DNA of 64,000 bases from assembly GCA_004352715.1 (NCBI GenBank), contig SCFE01000120.1, positions 587,733 to 651,732 of the forward strand. Direction: 5' to 3'. Below are positions 1 to 11,966 of the stretch, in pieces. The position numbers and the translations under genes are program-made. The stretch comes from Hofstenia miamia (lineage: Eukaryota; Xenacoelomorpha; Acoela). The stretch's first letter is position 1, and each line of letters opens with the position of its first letter. A model generated the notes under the pieces. That model did no database searches. It was not told the DNA's origin and saw nothing but the letters and a program-made list of their open reading frames with translations.

Positions 1-17
1 ACAATGTAAGCATTTAG

Positions 18-1689
18 GACAAGATCGCAAATATAATTGAAGAAAGATTTAAAGAGGACGCGATTTATATTTTGGAAGATCCTATTCTTTTTGGAGATTT
101 TGCTGCTGCCATAAGTGATTCCGAACCAAGAATATACGAAGATGTAAAGAACTACGTAATCTGCAAGGTGCTTTTCAAAGAAATTCTAAATACCTACAAT
201 GAGAAAAACCCACCAATTAAACTCGTATTTTTCGATTATGCAATCGAGCATCTCACCAGAATTCATCGAGTTTTGCGATTGGAGCAAGGCAACTGTCTAA
301 TCGTTAGTAATGGAGACAATGGAAAGCAGGTTTTGGTGAAGTTGGCTGGGTATGCAGCAGGTTTGTGAACAAAAACATTACATTGTGAATGTGAATAGAA
401 ATGTAAGGTTTATGAAGAAAGCCTTCTTTAGGTCATAAGTACTTTGCAATACGTATAAATCGTTCGTACACTGAAGGACATTTCCGCGATGACCTCAAAT
501 TATTGTATGAGCAACTAGGAAAAGATGATACAATAATGTTCCATATAAAAGACAGCAATATTGTGCAAGAAGGTAATGCATTAAGATATACATCAATAAT
601 TAAAATTTTTAGGCATATTATTAATCTTGTACTACAGACAATATTAATAAACAATAAATTATCAAGTAACCCTAAATTATAGAATTTTTTTTTAAATCTT
701 TGATGGTTTTTTATAAAAAATTATAAACACTTCGCCATAGAGGAGTGTGTTATTTTTGGGGCACCCAATTTTGCACTATAGAGTGCAAAGTTATTAATGG
801 CAAGTTGCTGCTATTATTGAACAAACAGGCGCTTAAAAGTGCAAAATGTAAACTTAATTTTGAAACAGATACCCGTATATTTGCTGATCAAAGTTTTAAG
901 TTAAGAACTACTTCATCAGGACATTATAATCTACCCTCCATGGATGGTAATATTTTGACAGGTGGAACAGGAGTCTCCCCCCATAATAATGTAAATTCAA
1001 ACAGAAATTTTGTGAGTTTGCTGACAAATGGTACTCTTTTAGAAAAGAAAGATGTATATAAATTACATGTAAATTTTGTTTCTCCTTCTTATCTACCTGT
1101 TCAATTAAAACACATGCTTAGGATTTTTGAATTTGATAAATAACATGCTCACTATCGGCATGGTACCTTCATTATTTAATGATGAAGAAAAAGAAAACAT
1201 CATTAGTACTTACAGATCTGAAGCACAACAGATGGGGGTTCCTCAACTGAAAGACAGCATTTGGCAATATTACATAAATAAATGTCGGAGAAATCTTCAT
1301 ATTGGTATGACCTAGATTACACCATGTAATACATTTGAAAATGTTTAGTTTTTACAACTTCTCCCGTTGGTGACACACTTCGAAATAGATGCAGAAATTT
1401 TCCCGGTCTAATTTCAGGCACCTGCATTAATTGGATGTTTGACTGGCCAATTCAAGCTCTACAAGCCGTGGCAGAAGTGTTTATGTCAGAAAATAGATAT
1501 ATACCGGGCAATTCATTAAATTCAATTATACAATACGTTGTAGAAATGCATGCTTCTGTTATTAAGCTTAGTGAGGATTTTTCAAATAAACTTCGTAGAC
1601 AAGTTTATATCACACCAAAAGTTTATCTTGAATTTATTCAAACGTTCACAGAAATTCTTAATTCAAGAGAAAAATACATAAAATCACAG
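18..1689 (+). CDS. DNAH10 AAA4 exons, inverted duplicate copy
   Basis: Four exons in the left arm: about 18-360, 432-572, 1122-1304 and 1349-1689, all with AG acceptors and GT donors. They encode AAA4 of a dynein heavy chain and are the same as 11966-10295 on the minus strand. The first exon starts in the conserved ILFGDF region preceding AAA4 and ends after its P-loop. The third contains LINNMLTIGMVPSLF and the fourth SPVGDTLR and the segment leading to the stalk. The intron 1305-1348 is only 44 bp. Exon order and frame are intact. As the rest of the gene is on the other strand, I take this as a duplicate (assembly or real) rather than the functional locus. Confidence 0.85.
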
Positions 1690-1722
1690 GTATTTATTCA
1701 ACTTTTACCTCATATATAAATA

Positions 1723-1761
<39 letters not shown>

Positions 1762-1764
<3 letters not shown>

Positions 1765-2015
1765 GCTAAATGTTTTTTAAAAACCTCATCTTAACCGCGT
1801 TTCCAAACATAAATCTTTGAAATTTAGCATGGTAGTGTCTCTTTAATTTACCTTCCCCCACGGTAAATATTTTTAAGTTCGAGTGAATACTGCGGGAGCA
1901 ATGGCCAAAAAATAGGGTTTTTGGGGAAAAAGTGCGATTCTCGCTAAATGCCTTAGCAATTTCGGGCAGTTTCCCGCCAAATGCAAGGTTTTTCCATTTT
2001 TCATAGCAAAAAAGC

Positions 2016-2017
<2 letters not shown>
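1762..2017. mobile_element. Short element inserted in (AT)n, CCCGCT ends
   Basis: About 256 bp of non-microsatellite sequence flanked on both sides by (AT)n tracts; the ends read CCCGCTAAA and CCCGCTTTT inward. Mirror copy 9966-10222. It resembles a small inverted-repeat element with TA target preference. Internal GCTAAATGCC / CCAAATGC motifs recur. Class unknown. Confidence 0.45.
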
Positions 2018-2052
<35 letters not shown>

Positions 2053-2165
2053 GATATGATTCATAATTAAATATAATAGATTTTATGATTAGAATAAATA
2101 GATTTTAGTTAATAACAGATGTCAAAATGAATAATGACGACATTGATAAAATAAATAATATTTAG

Positions 2166-3824
2166 TGCAATCGTTTTGAAAGTGGAATCGCGAAAATTGC
2201 TGAAGCCTCCAGTCAATTAGATGTATTAAATCGTCAACTTCACGAACAAAATATATCCTTAACTAAGATGACGAAAGCATGTCACCAACTGCTCGAAAGT
2301 GTACAAGCTTCAACAGAAGCAGCTAACGCTAAAAAACAAGCATCAGAGGCACTGCTCAAGGACATTACCAAACAGAGCAAAACTATTGAAAAGGAAAAGG
2401 TATTGTGAAAACGTCTCAGTTTAAATGACATGATTTTAACGAGCACTTTAAACAATTAACCCTTTCAAGTCTGAACCTAGGTAATTGAATTTTTATTATA
2501 AAAACTGTATGATGCATATTTAGTAGACTATAGATGACTTTTTTATGATTTTATAAAAAGCTTCTTTCATAATAATGGTGGGACCTATGTATCCCATTAG
2601 ACCTTTCACTTGGGATTAATGGTTCCCGTTAGGCTCATGTAAACATTAGCGGGAACTATAGTTCTCGTTCGACTCGAAAGGGTTAAAGGGAATCACATCT
2701 ATAGAAACTGTGTAACATCAGTAGACTAAATGAATCTGCATTATCCATTCGCTATTACTGTGTAAAGTACAAGCACAAGAAAGTTAAAAATGTCATCAAT
2801 GCGTATGTTTTTATTCAGATTAGAATGCATTTTTGAAAAATCTGTGTATTTCATCATTTTTAGTTTACAATAGACAATTGAAGACCTTATAAACACAACT
2901 TTCAATTTAAATAAACACCTTGATGAAATTTTTAAAGTATTTCTAGCTTCTTCCTTGTACTTGCAAATGAATACAGTTTCTATAGTTGTGACTTCTCTGT
3001 CTTAACGTCCTTGAAATAGTATTACAAAAACGTTAGATTTAGGTTTTAATAATTTAGTTGAGAGAATTTGTGATTGGAACCTCTTGTTAAGCATAGAATT
3101 AAATTTTAGAGAATTGCACAAGATGCGCTTGATGAAGCCATTCCAGCATTAGAACAAGCTAAACTGGCTTTAGATGAGTTGGAAAAAGCTGATGTAACTG
3201 AAATTCGTTCATTTGCAAAGCCGCATCAAAAGGTGCAAGATGTCGGAGAATGCATACTCATCTTGCACAACATTAAAGAAGTGAACTGGAAGGCAGCAAA
3301 GGGGATGATGGCTGAACCAAACTTTCTATCTACTCTCAAAAATATGAATGTCGAGGCGATTTCAGGTCAACAAATTCGCACAGTTAAATCGTATCTTTCA
3401 AAGTTAAAGACTAACTTTCACGAAATGCGATCGATATCAAAGGCTGGGGCTGGACTTTGGAAATTCGTGGTGGCAGTAATCGGATATTGTGATGTGCTGA
3501 AAGAAGTGAAGCCGAAGAAAGACTTGGTGAGTAATCTTTTATTAAAACTAACAGCTAGATGCTAACATGAATGTGATGGAAACGTGCGTAAAAATCAATG
3601 ATTTAGGTTAACCGCTTAGAAAAGGAGTATAGTAAAGCAAAGGCGATACTCGACCACACTTTACAAGAAGTTGATAGACTCAATGAACGTCTAGAGGAGT
3701 TGAACAAAGAATATGCAAAAACAATCAACGAGAAGAAGATGTTACAAGAGAAAAACGATACAATGCATCGTAGACTCATCGCTGCAGACAAACTCATTAA
3801 TGGATTAAGCTCTGAAAATGAGCG
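2166..3824 (+). CDS. DNAH10 stalk exons, copy A (left arm)
   Basis: Three exons: 2166-2399 (outgoing coiled coil, CC1), 3110-3526 (end of CC1, microtubule-binding domain, start of CC2) and 3607-3824 (returning coiled coil, ending in RLIAADKLINGLSSENE, a motif typical of dynein just before AAA5). The middle exon has the family signature DVTEIRSFAKP at the CC1/MTBD boundary and GYCDVLKEVKPKK at the exit. Splice sites are GT-AG. The first intron contains a piggyBac-like MITE (2460-2682). Identical exons occur 1869 bp downstream and twice in the right arm, giving four copies of the MTBD exon in 5.6 kb. The next exon should open AAA5 but is absent. Confidence 0.88.
2460..2682. mobile_element. piggyBac-like MITE (TTAA target)
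   Basis: 223 bp bounded by TTAA direct repeats (2456-2459, 2683-2686) with terminal inverted repeats CCCTTTCAAGTC and CCCTTTCGAGTC. TTAA duplication with CCCTTT ends is the hallmark of piggyBac-type non-autonomous elements. The same copy recurs in each duplicated stalk intron (about 4329-4551, 7440-7662, 9302-9524). No coding capacity. Confidence 0.8.
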
Positions 3825-3837
3825 GTGAGTATTTCTT

Positions 3838-3886
<49 letters not shown>

Positions 3887-3887
3887 N

Positions 3888-3921
<34 letters not shown>

Positions 3922-4034
3922 GATATGATTCATAATTAAATATAATAGATTTTATGATTAGAATAAATAGATTTTAGTTAATAACAGATGTCAAAATGAA
4001 TAATGACGACATTGATAAAATAAATAATATTTAG

Positions 4035-5495
4035 TGCAATCGTTTTGAAAGTGGAATCGCGAAAATTGCTGAAGCCTCCAGTCAATTAGATGTATTAAAT
4101 CGTCAACTTCACGAACAAAATATATCCTTAACTAAGATGACGAAAGCATGTCACCAACTGCTCGAAAGTGTACAAGCTTCAACAGAAGCAGCTAACGCTA
4201 AAAAACAAGCATCAGAGGCACTGCTCAAGGACATTACCAAACAGAGCAAAACTATTGAAAAGGAAAAGGTATTGTGAAAACGTCTCAGTTTAAATGACAT
4301 GATTTTAACGAGCACTTTAAACAATTAACCCTTTCAAGTCTGAACCTAGGTAATTGAATTTTTATTATAAAAACTGTATGATGCATATTTAGTAGACTAT
4401 AGATGACTTTTTTATGATTTTATAAAAAGCTTCTTTCATAATAATGGTGGGACCTATGTATCCCATTAGACCTTTCACTTGGGATTAATGGTTCCCGTTA
4501 GGCTCATGTAAACATTAGCGGGAACTATAGTTCTCGTTCGACTCGAAAGGGTTAAAGGGAATCACATCTATAGAAACTGTGTAACATCAGTAGACTAAAT
4601 GAATCTGCATTATCCATTCGCTATTACTGTGTAAAGTACAAGCACAAGAAAGTTAAAAATGTCATCAATGCGTATGTTTTTATTCAGATTAGAATGCATT
4701 TTTGAAAAATCTGTGTATTTCATCATTTTTAGTTTACAATAGACAATTGAAGACCTTATAAACACAACTTTCAATTTAAATAAACACCTTGATGAAATTT
4801 TTAAAGTATTTCTAGCTTCTTCCTTGTACTTGCAAATGAATACAGTTTCTATAGTTGTGACTTCTCTGTCTTAACGTCCTTGAAATAGTATTACAAAAAC
4901 GTTAGATTTAGGTTTTAATAATTTAGTTGAGAGAATTTGTGATTGGAACCTCTTGTTAAGCATAGAATTAAATTTTAGAGAATTGCACAAGATGCGCTTG
5001 ATGAAGCCATTCCAGCATTAGAACAAGCTAAACTGGCTTTAGATGAGTTGGAAAAAGCTGATGTAACTGAAATTCGTTCATTTGCAAAGCCGCATCAAAA
5101 GGTGCAAGATGTCGGAGAATGCATACTCATCTTGCACAACATTAAAGAAGTGAACTGGAAGGCAGCAAAGGGGATGATGGCTGAACCAAACTTTCTATCT
5201 ACTCTCAAAAATATGAATGTCGAGGCGATTTCAGGTCAACAAATTCGCACAGTTAAATCGTATCTTTCAAAGTTAAAGACTAACTTTCACGAAATGCGAT
5301 CGATATCAAAGGCTGGGGCTGGACTTTGGAAATTCGTGGTGGCAGTAATCGGATATTGTGATGTGCTGAAAGAAGTGAAGCCGAAGAAAGACTTGGTGAG
5401 TAATCTTTTATTAAAACTAACAGCTAGATGCTAACATGAATGTGATGGAAACGTGCGTAAAAATCAATGATTTAGGTTAACCGCTTAGAAAAGGA
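4035..5495 (+). CDS. DNAH10 stalk exons, copy B (left arm, cut by gap)
   Basis: Second tandem copy at +1869 bp: CC1 exon 4035-4268, MTBD exon 4979-5395, and the first 20 bp of the CC2 exon (5476-5495) before the 1000-n gap. I see no base changes against copy A. A single n at 3887 inside a TAA/AT microsatellite marks the copy junction, which points to unmerged overlapping contigs rather than a true exon duplication. Confidence 0.8.
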
Positions 5496-6495
5496 NNNNN
5501 NNNNNNNNNNNNNNNNNNNNNNNNNNNNNNNNNNNNNNNNNNNNNNNNNNNNNNNNNNNNNNNNNNNNNNNNNNNNNNNNNNNNNNNNNNNNNNNNNNNN
5601 NNNNNNNNNNNNNNNNNNNNNNNNNNNNNNNNNNNNNNNNNNNNNNNNNNNNNNNNNNNNNNNNNNNNNNNNNNNNNNNNNNNNNNNNNNNNNNNNNNNN
5701 NNNNNNNNNNNNNNNNNNNNNNNNNNNNNNNNNNNNNNNNNNNNNNNNNNNNNNNNNNNNNNNNNNNNNNNNNNNNNNNNNNNNNNNNNNNNNNNNNNNN
5801 NNNNNNNNNNNNNNNNNNNNNNNNNNNNNNNNNNNNNNNNNNNNNNNNNNNNNNNNNNNNNNNNNNNNNNNNNNNNNNNNNNNNNNNNNNNNNNNNNNNN
5901 NNNNNNNNNNNNNNNNNNNNNNNNNNNNNNNNNNNNNNNNNNNNNNNNNNNNNNNNNNNNNNNNNNNNNNNNNNNNNNNNNNNNNNNNNNNNNNNNNNNN
6001 NNNNNNNNNNNNNNNNNNNNNNNNNNNNNNNNNNNNNNNNNNNNNNNNNNNNNNNNNNNNNNNNNNNNNNNNNNNNNNNNNNNNNNNNNNNNNNNNNNNN
6101 NNNNNNNNNNNNNNNNNNNNNNNNNNNNNNNNNNNNNNNNNNNNNNNNNNNNNNNNNNNNNNNNNNNNNNNNNNNNNNNNNNNNNNNNNNNNNNNNNNNN
6201 NNNNNNNNNNNNNNNNNNNNNNNNNNNNNNNNNNNNNNNNNNNNNNNNNNNNNNNNNNNNNNNNNNNNNNNNNNNNNNNNNNNNNNNNNNNNNNNNNNNN
6301 NNNNNNNNNNNNNNNNNNNNNNNNNNNNNNNNNNNNNNNNNNNNNNNNNNNNNNNNNNNNNNNNNNNNNNNNNNNNNNNNNNNNNNNNNNNNNNNNNNNN
6401 NNNNNNNNNNNNNNNNNNNNNNNNNNNNNNNNNNNNNNNNNNNNNNNNNNNNNNNNNNNNNNNNNNNNNNNNNNNNNNNNNNNNNNNNNNNNNNN
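5496..6495. other. Assembly gap, 1000 n
   Basis: Exactly 1000 n, the same size as gaps at 40484 and 48053, so probably a default placeholder. It sits at the centre of the inverted repeat and cuts the second coiled-coil stalk exon at the same base on both sides. Confidence 0.99.
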
Positions 6496-7956
6496 TCCTT
6501 TTCTAAGCGGTTAACCTAAATCATTGATTTTTACGCACGTTTCCATCACATTCATGTTAGCATCTAGCTGTTAGTTTTAATAAAAGATTACTCACCAAGT
6601 CTTTCTTCGGCTTCACTTCTTTCAGCACATCACAATATCCGATTACTGCCACCACGAATTTCCAAAGTCCAGCCCCAGCCTTTGATATCGATCGCATTTC
6701 GTGAAAGTTAGTCTTTAACTTTGAAAGATACGATTTAACTGTGCGAATTTGTTGACCTGAAATCGCCTCGACATTCATATTTTTGAGAGTAGATAGAAAG
6801 TTTGGTTCAGCCATCATCCCCTTTGCTGCCTTCCAGTTCACTTCTTTAATGTTGTGCAAGATGAGTATGCATTCTCCGACATCTTGCACCTTTTGATGCG
6901 GCTTTGCAAATGAACGAATTTCAGTTACATCAGCTTTTTCCAACTCATCTAAAGCCAGTTTAGCTTGTTCTAATGCTGGAATGGCTTCATCAAGCGCATC
7001 TTGTGCAATTCTCTAAAATTTAATTCTATGCTTAACAAGAGGTTCCAATCACAAATTCTCTCAACTAAATTATTAAAACCTAAATCTAACGTTTTTGTAA
7101 TACTATTTCAAGGACGTTAAGACAGAGAAGTCACAACTATAGAAACTGTATTCATTTGCAAGTACAAGGAAGAAGCTAGAAATACTTTAAAAATTTCATC
7201 AAGGTGTTTATTTAAATTGAAAGTTGTGTTTATAAGGTCTTCAATTGTCTATTGTAAACTAAAAATGATGAAATACACAGATTTTTCAAAAATGCATTCT
7301 AATCTGAATAAAAACATACGCATTGATGACATTTTTAACTTTCTTGTGCTTGTACTTTACACAGTAATAGCGAATGGATAATGCAGATTCATTTAGTCTA
7401 CTGATGTTACACAGTTTCTATAGATGTGATTCCCTTTAACCCTTTCGAGTCGAACGAGAACTATAGTTCCCGCTAATGTTTACATGAGCCTAACGGGAAC
7501 CATTAATCCCAAGTGAAAGGTCTAATGGGATACATAGGTCCCACCATTATTATGAAAGAAGCTTTTTATAAAATCATAAAAAAGTCATCTATAGTCTACT
7601 AAATATGCATCATACAGTTTTTATAATAAAAATTCAATTACCTAGGTTCAGACTTGAAAGGGTTAATTGTTTAAAGTGCTCGTTAAAATCATGTCATTTA
7701 AACTGAGACGTTTTCACAATACCTTTTCCTTTTCAATAGTTTTGCTCTGTTTGGTAATGTCCTTGAGCAGTGCCTCTGATGCTTGTTTTTTAGCGTTAGC
7801 TGCTTCTGTTGAAGCTTGTACACTTTCGAGCAGTTGGTGACATGCTTTCGTCATCTTAGTTAAGGATATATTTTGTTCGTGAAGTTGACGATTTAATACA
7901 TCTAATTGACTGGAGGCTTCAGCAATTTTCGCGATTCCACTTTCAAAACGATTGCA
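6496..7956 (-). CDS. DNAH10 stalk exons, copy B (right arm, cut by gap)
   Basis: Minus-strand mirror of 4035-5495: CC1 exon 7956-7723, MTBD exon 7012-6596, partial CC2 exon 6515-6496. In gene order it follows a complete stalk set (9818-8160). If literal, the mRNA would encode two stalks in series, with no AAA5 between them. No dynein has this arrangement as far as I know, so an assembly cause is favoured. A single n at 8097 lies at the junction. Confidence 0.8.
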
Positions 7957-8097
7957 CTAAATATTATTTATTTTATCAATGTCGTCATTATTCATTTTGA
8001 CATCTGTTATTAACTAAAATCTATTTATTCTAATCATAAAATCTATTATATTTAATTATGAATCATATCAAAATTATATATATATATATATATATAN

Positions 8098-8146
<49 letters not shown>

Positions 8147-8159
8147 AAGAAATACTCAC

Positions 8160-9818
8160 CGCTCATTTTCAGAGCTTAATCCATTAATGAGTTTGTCTGC
8201 AGCGATGAGTCTACGATGCATTGTATCGTTTTTCTCTTGTAACATCTTCTTCTCGTTGATTGTTTTTGCATATTCTTTGTTCAACTCCTCTAGACGTTCA
8301 TTGAGTCTATCAACTTCTTGTAAAGTGTGGTCGAGTATCGCCTTTGCTTTACTATACTCCTTTTCTAAGCGGTTAACCTAAATCATTGATTTTTACGCAC
8401 GTTTCCATCACATTCATGTTAGCATCTAGCTGTTAGTTTTAATAAAAGATTACTCACCAAGTCTTTCTTCGGCTTCACTTCTTTCAGCACATCACAATAT
8501 CCGATTACTGCCACCACGAATTTCCAAAGTCCAGCCCCAGCCTTTGATATCGATCGCATTTCGTGAAAGTTAGTCTTTAACTTTGAAAGATACGATTTAA
8601 CTGTGCGAATTTGTTGACCTGAAATCGCCTCGACATTCATATTTTTGAGAGTAGATAGAAAGTTTGGTTCAGCCATCATCCCCTTTGCTGCCTTCCAGTT
8701 CACTTCTTTAATGTTGTGCAAGATGAGTATGCATTCTCCGACATCTTGCACCTTTTGATGCGGCTTTGCAAATGAACGAATTTCAGTTACATCAGCTTTT
8801 TCCAACTCATCTAAAGCCAGTTTAGCTTGTTCTAATGCTGGAATGGCTTCATCAAGCGCATCTTGTGCAATTCTCTAAAATTTAATTCTATGCTTAACAA
8901 GAGGTTCCAATCACAAATTCTCTCAACTAAATTATTAAAACCTAAATCTAACGTTTTTGTAATACTATTTCAAGGACGTTAAGACAGAGAAGTCACAACT
9001 ATAGAAACTGTATTCATTTGCAAGTACAAGGAAGAAGCTAGAAATACTTTAAAAATTTCATCAAGGTGTTTATTTAAATTGAAAGTTGTGTTTATAAGGT
9101 CTTCAATTGTCTATTGTAAACTAAAAATGATGAAATACACAGATTTTTCAAAAATGCATTCTAATCTGAATAAAAACATACGCATTGATGACATTTTTAA
9201 CTTTCTTGTGCTTGTACTTTACACAGTAATAGCGAATGGATAATGCAGATTCATTTAGTCTACTGATGTTACACAGTTTCTATAGATGTGATTCCCTTTA
9301 ACCCTTTCGAGTCGAACGAGAACTATAGTTCCCGCTAATGTTTACATGAGCCTAACGGGAACCATTAATCCCAAGTGAAAGGTCTAATGGGATACATAGG
9401 TCCCACCATTATTATGAAAGAAGCTTTTTATAAAATCATAAAAAAGTCATCTATAGTCTACTAAATATGCATCATACAGTTTTTATAATAAAAATTCAAT
9501 TACCTAGGTTCAGACTTGAAAGGGTTAATTGTTTAAAGTGCTCGTTAAAATCATGTCATTTAAACTGAGACGTTTTCACAATACCTTTTCCTTTTCAATA
9601 GTTTTGCTCTGTTTGGTAATGTCCTTGAGCAGTGCCTCTGATGCTTGTTTTTTAGCGTTAGCTGCTTCTGTTGAAGCTTGTACACTTTCGAGCAGTTGGT
9701 GACATGCTTTCGTCATCTTAGTTAAGGATATATTTTGTTCGTGAAGTTGACGATTTAATACATCTAATTGACTGGAGGCTTCAGCAATTTTCGCGATTCC
9801 ACTTTCAAAACGATTGCA
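8160..9818 (-). CDS. DNAH10: DNAH10 stalk: coiled coil and microtubule-binding domain
   Basis: Native-orientation stalk exons: CC1 9818-9585, MTBD 8874-8458, CC2 8377-8160. CC1 and CC2 form the antiparallel coiled coil carrying the small globular domain that binds the axonemal B-tubule; its registry couples ATP hydrolysis in AAA1 to microtubule affinity. The MTBD exon encodes about 139 residues, a normal dynein length with no insertion, and includes DVTEIRSFAKP and NWKAAKGMMAEPNFL, close to vertebrate DNAH10. CC2 ends at LINGLSSENE, where AAA5 should begin, but downstream sequence is only the duplicate stalk and the gap. The CC1-MTBD intron holds a piggyBac-like MITE. Confidence 0.9.
9302..9524. 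mobile_element. piggyBac-like MITE in native stalk intron
   Basis: Right-arm counterpart of the element at 2460-2682, in the intron between the CC1 and MTBD exons, with TTAA on both sides and CCCTTTC ends. Confidence 0.78.
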
Positions 9819-9930
9819 CTAAATATTATTTATTTTATCAATGTCGTCATTATTCATTTTGACATCTGTTATTAACTAAAATCTATTTATTCTAATCATA
9901 AAATCTATTATATTTAATTATGAATCATAT

Positions 9931-9965
<35 letters not shown>

Positions 9966-10219
9966 CCCGCTTTTTTGCTATGAAAAATGGAAAAACCTTG
10001 CATTTGGCGGGAAACTGCCCGAAATTGCTAAGGCATTTAGCGAGAATCGCACTTTTTCCCCAAAAACCCTATTTTTTGGCCATTGCTCCCGCAGTATTCA
10101 CTCGAACTTAAAAATATTTACCGTGGGGGAAGGTAAATTAAAGAGACACTACCATGCTAAATTTCAAAGATTTATGTTTGGAAACGCGGTTAAGATGAGG
10201 TTTTTAAAAAACATTTAGC

Positions 10220-10261
<42 letters not shown>

Positions 10262-10294
10262 TATTTATATATGAGGTAAAAGTTGAATAAATAC

Positions 10295-11966
10295 CTGTGA
10301 TTTTATGTATTTTTCTCTTGAATTAAGAATTTCTGTGAACGTTTGAATAAATTCAAGATAAACTTTTGGTGTGATATAAACTTGTCTACGAAGTTTATTT
10401 GAAAAATCCTCACTAAGCTTAATAACAGAAGCATGCATTTCTACAACGTATTGTATAATTGAATTTAATGAATTGCCCGGTATATATCTATTTTCTGACA
10501 TAAACACTTCTGCCACGGCTTGTAGAGCTTGAATTGGCCAGTCAAACATCCAATTAATGCAGGTGCCTGAAATTAGACCGGGAAAATTTCTGCATCTATT
10601 TCGAAGTGTGTCACCAACGGGAGAAGTTGTAAAAACTAAACATTTTCAAATGTATTACATGGTGTAATCTAGGTCATACCAATATGAAGATTTCTCCGAC
10701 ATTTATTTATGTAATATTGCCAAATGCTGTCTTTCAGTTGAGGAACCCCCATCTGTTGTGCTTCAGATCTGTAAGTACTAATGATGTTTTCTTTTTCTTC
10801 ATCATTAAATAATGAAGGTACCATGCCGATAGTGAGCATGTTATTTATCAAATTCAAAAATCCTAAGCATGTGTTTTAATTGAACAGGTAGATAAGAAGG
10901 AGAAACAAAATTTACATGTAATTTATATACATCTTTCTTTTCTAAAAGAGTACCATTTGTCAGCAAACTCACAAAATTTCTGTTTGAATTTACATTATTA
11001 TGGGGGGAGACTCCTGTTCCACCTGTCAAAATATTACCATCCATGGAGGGTAGATTATAATGTCCTGATGAAGTAGTTCTTAACTTAAAACTTTGATCAG
11101 CAAATATACGGGTATCTGTTTCAAAATTAAGTTTACATTTTGCACTTTTAAGCGCCTGTTTGTTCAATAATAGCAGCAACTTGCCATTAATAACTTTGCA
11201 CTCTATAGTGCAAAATTGGGTGCCCCAAAAATAACACACTCCTCTATGGCGAAGTGTTTATAATTTTTTATAAAAAACCATCAAAGATTTAAAAAAAAAT
11301 TCTATAATTTAGGGTTACTTGATAATTTATTGTTTATTAATATTGTCTGTAGTACAAGATTAATAATATGCCTAAAAATTTTAATTATTGATGTATATCT
11401 TAATGCATTACCTTCTTGCACAATATTGCTGTCTTTTATATGGAACATTATTGTATCATCTTTTCCTAGTTGCTCATACAATAATTTGAGGTCATCGCGG
11501 AAATGTCCTTCAGTGTACGAACGATTTATACGTATTGCAAAGTACTTATGACCTAAAGAAGGCTTTCTTCATAAACCTTACATTTCTATTCACATTCACA
11601 ATGTAATGTTTTTGTTCACAAACCTGCTGCATACCCAGCCAACTTCACCAAAACCTGCTTTCCATTGTCTCCATTACTAACGATTAGACAGTTGCCTTGC
11701 TCCAATCGCAAAACTCGATGAATTCTGGTGAGATGCTCGATTGCATAATCGAAAAATACGAGTTTAATTGGTGGGTTTTTCTCATTGTAGGTATTTAGAA
11801 TTTCTTTGAAAAGCACCTTGCAGATTACGTAGTTCTTTACATCTTCGTATATTCTTGGTTCGGAATCACTTATGGCAGCAGCAAAATCTCCAAAAAGAAT
11901 AGGATCTTCCAAAATATAAATCGCGTCCTCTTTAAATCTTTCTTCAATTATATTTGCGATCTTGTC
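10295..11966 (-). CDS. DNAH10: DNAH10 AAA4 module
   Basis: Four exons: 11966-11624, 11552-11412, 10862-10680 and 10635-10295. Homology to AAA4 of DNAH10 is continuous: DPILFGDF and EPRIYED ahead of the module, HLTRIHRVLRLEQG, then the P-loop region, the SYTEGHFRDDLK segment, LINNMLTIGMVP after Walker B, SPVGDTLR, and YITPKVYLEFI leading into CC1. The Walker A is degenerate: the usual GxxxxGK reads SNGDNGK, losing the first glycine while keeping lysine. The third intron is 44 bp (10636-10679). The second intron (10863-11411) holds a retroelement-like open frame and a repeat shared with the intron at 14.8-15.5 kb. Upstream exon in gene order is 13138-12740. Confidence 0.93.
10863..11239 (-). 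other. Intronic retroelement-like open frame (retropepsin-like fragment)
   Basis: An open frame of about 130 codons fills most of an AAA4 intron (mirror copy 745-1121, plus). The part with LLLLLNKQALKSAKCKL and TTSSGHYNLPS resembles the region around the aspartic protease of LTR-type retroelement polyproteins in invertebrates. It runs into the splice acceptor of the next dynein exon without a break. No catalytic D-S/T-G triad is visible, so it is a fragment at most. The match rests on recalled pattern only. Confidence 0.3.
11216..11402. repeat. Interspersed repeat shared with 14779-15461
   Basis: About 190 bp starting GCCCC and containing CTCCTCTATGGCGAAGTG, matching 14779-15461 once a 509-bp transposon insertion there is removed. 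Here the TTA site is empty. In both places the repeat ends a few bases from a 5' splice site. Mirror copy near 582-768 in the left arm. Function unknown. Confidence 0.75.

Larger units (their letters stand above)
1..5495. repeat. Left arm of a large inverted repeat
   Basis: Reverse complement of 6496-11983; position 1 pairs with 11983 and the central gap edges pair with each other. By eye the arms differ almost only in AT and TAA microsatellite lengths and a few bases beside them (for example near 2010-2020 versus 9960-9966). The arm carries DNAH10 exons on the plus strand, opposite to the rest of the gene. Since the arm begins at the window edge it may continue outside. Inferred to be an inverted assembly duplicate or second haplotype rather than a genomic palindrome; not provable here. 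Confidence 0.95.

Noticed and set aside
1873-2064. Open frame ending in Ile-Tyr repeats
   Set aside because: Product of an (AT)n microsatellite; the same effect yields frames at 9920-10111, 18009-18389 and 26068-26328.
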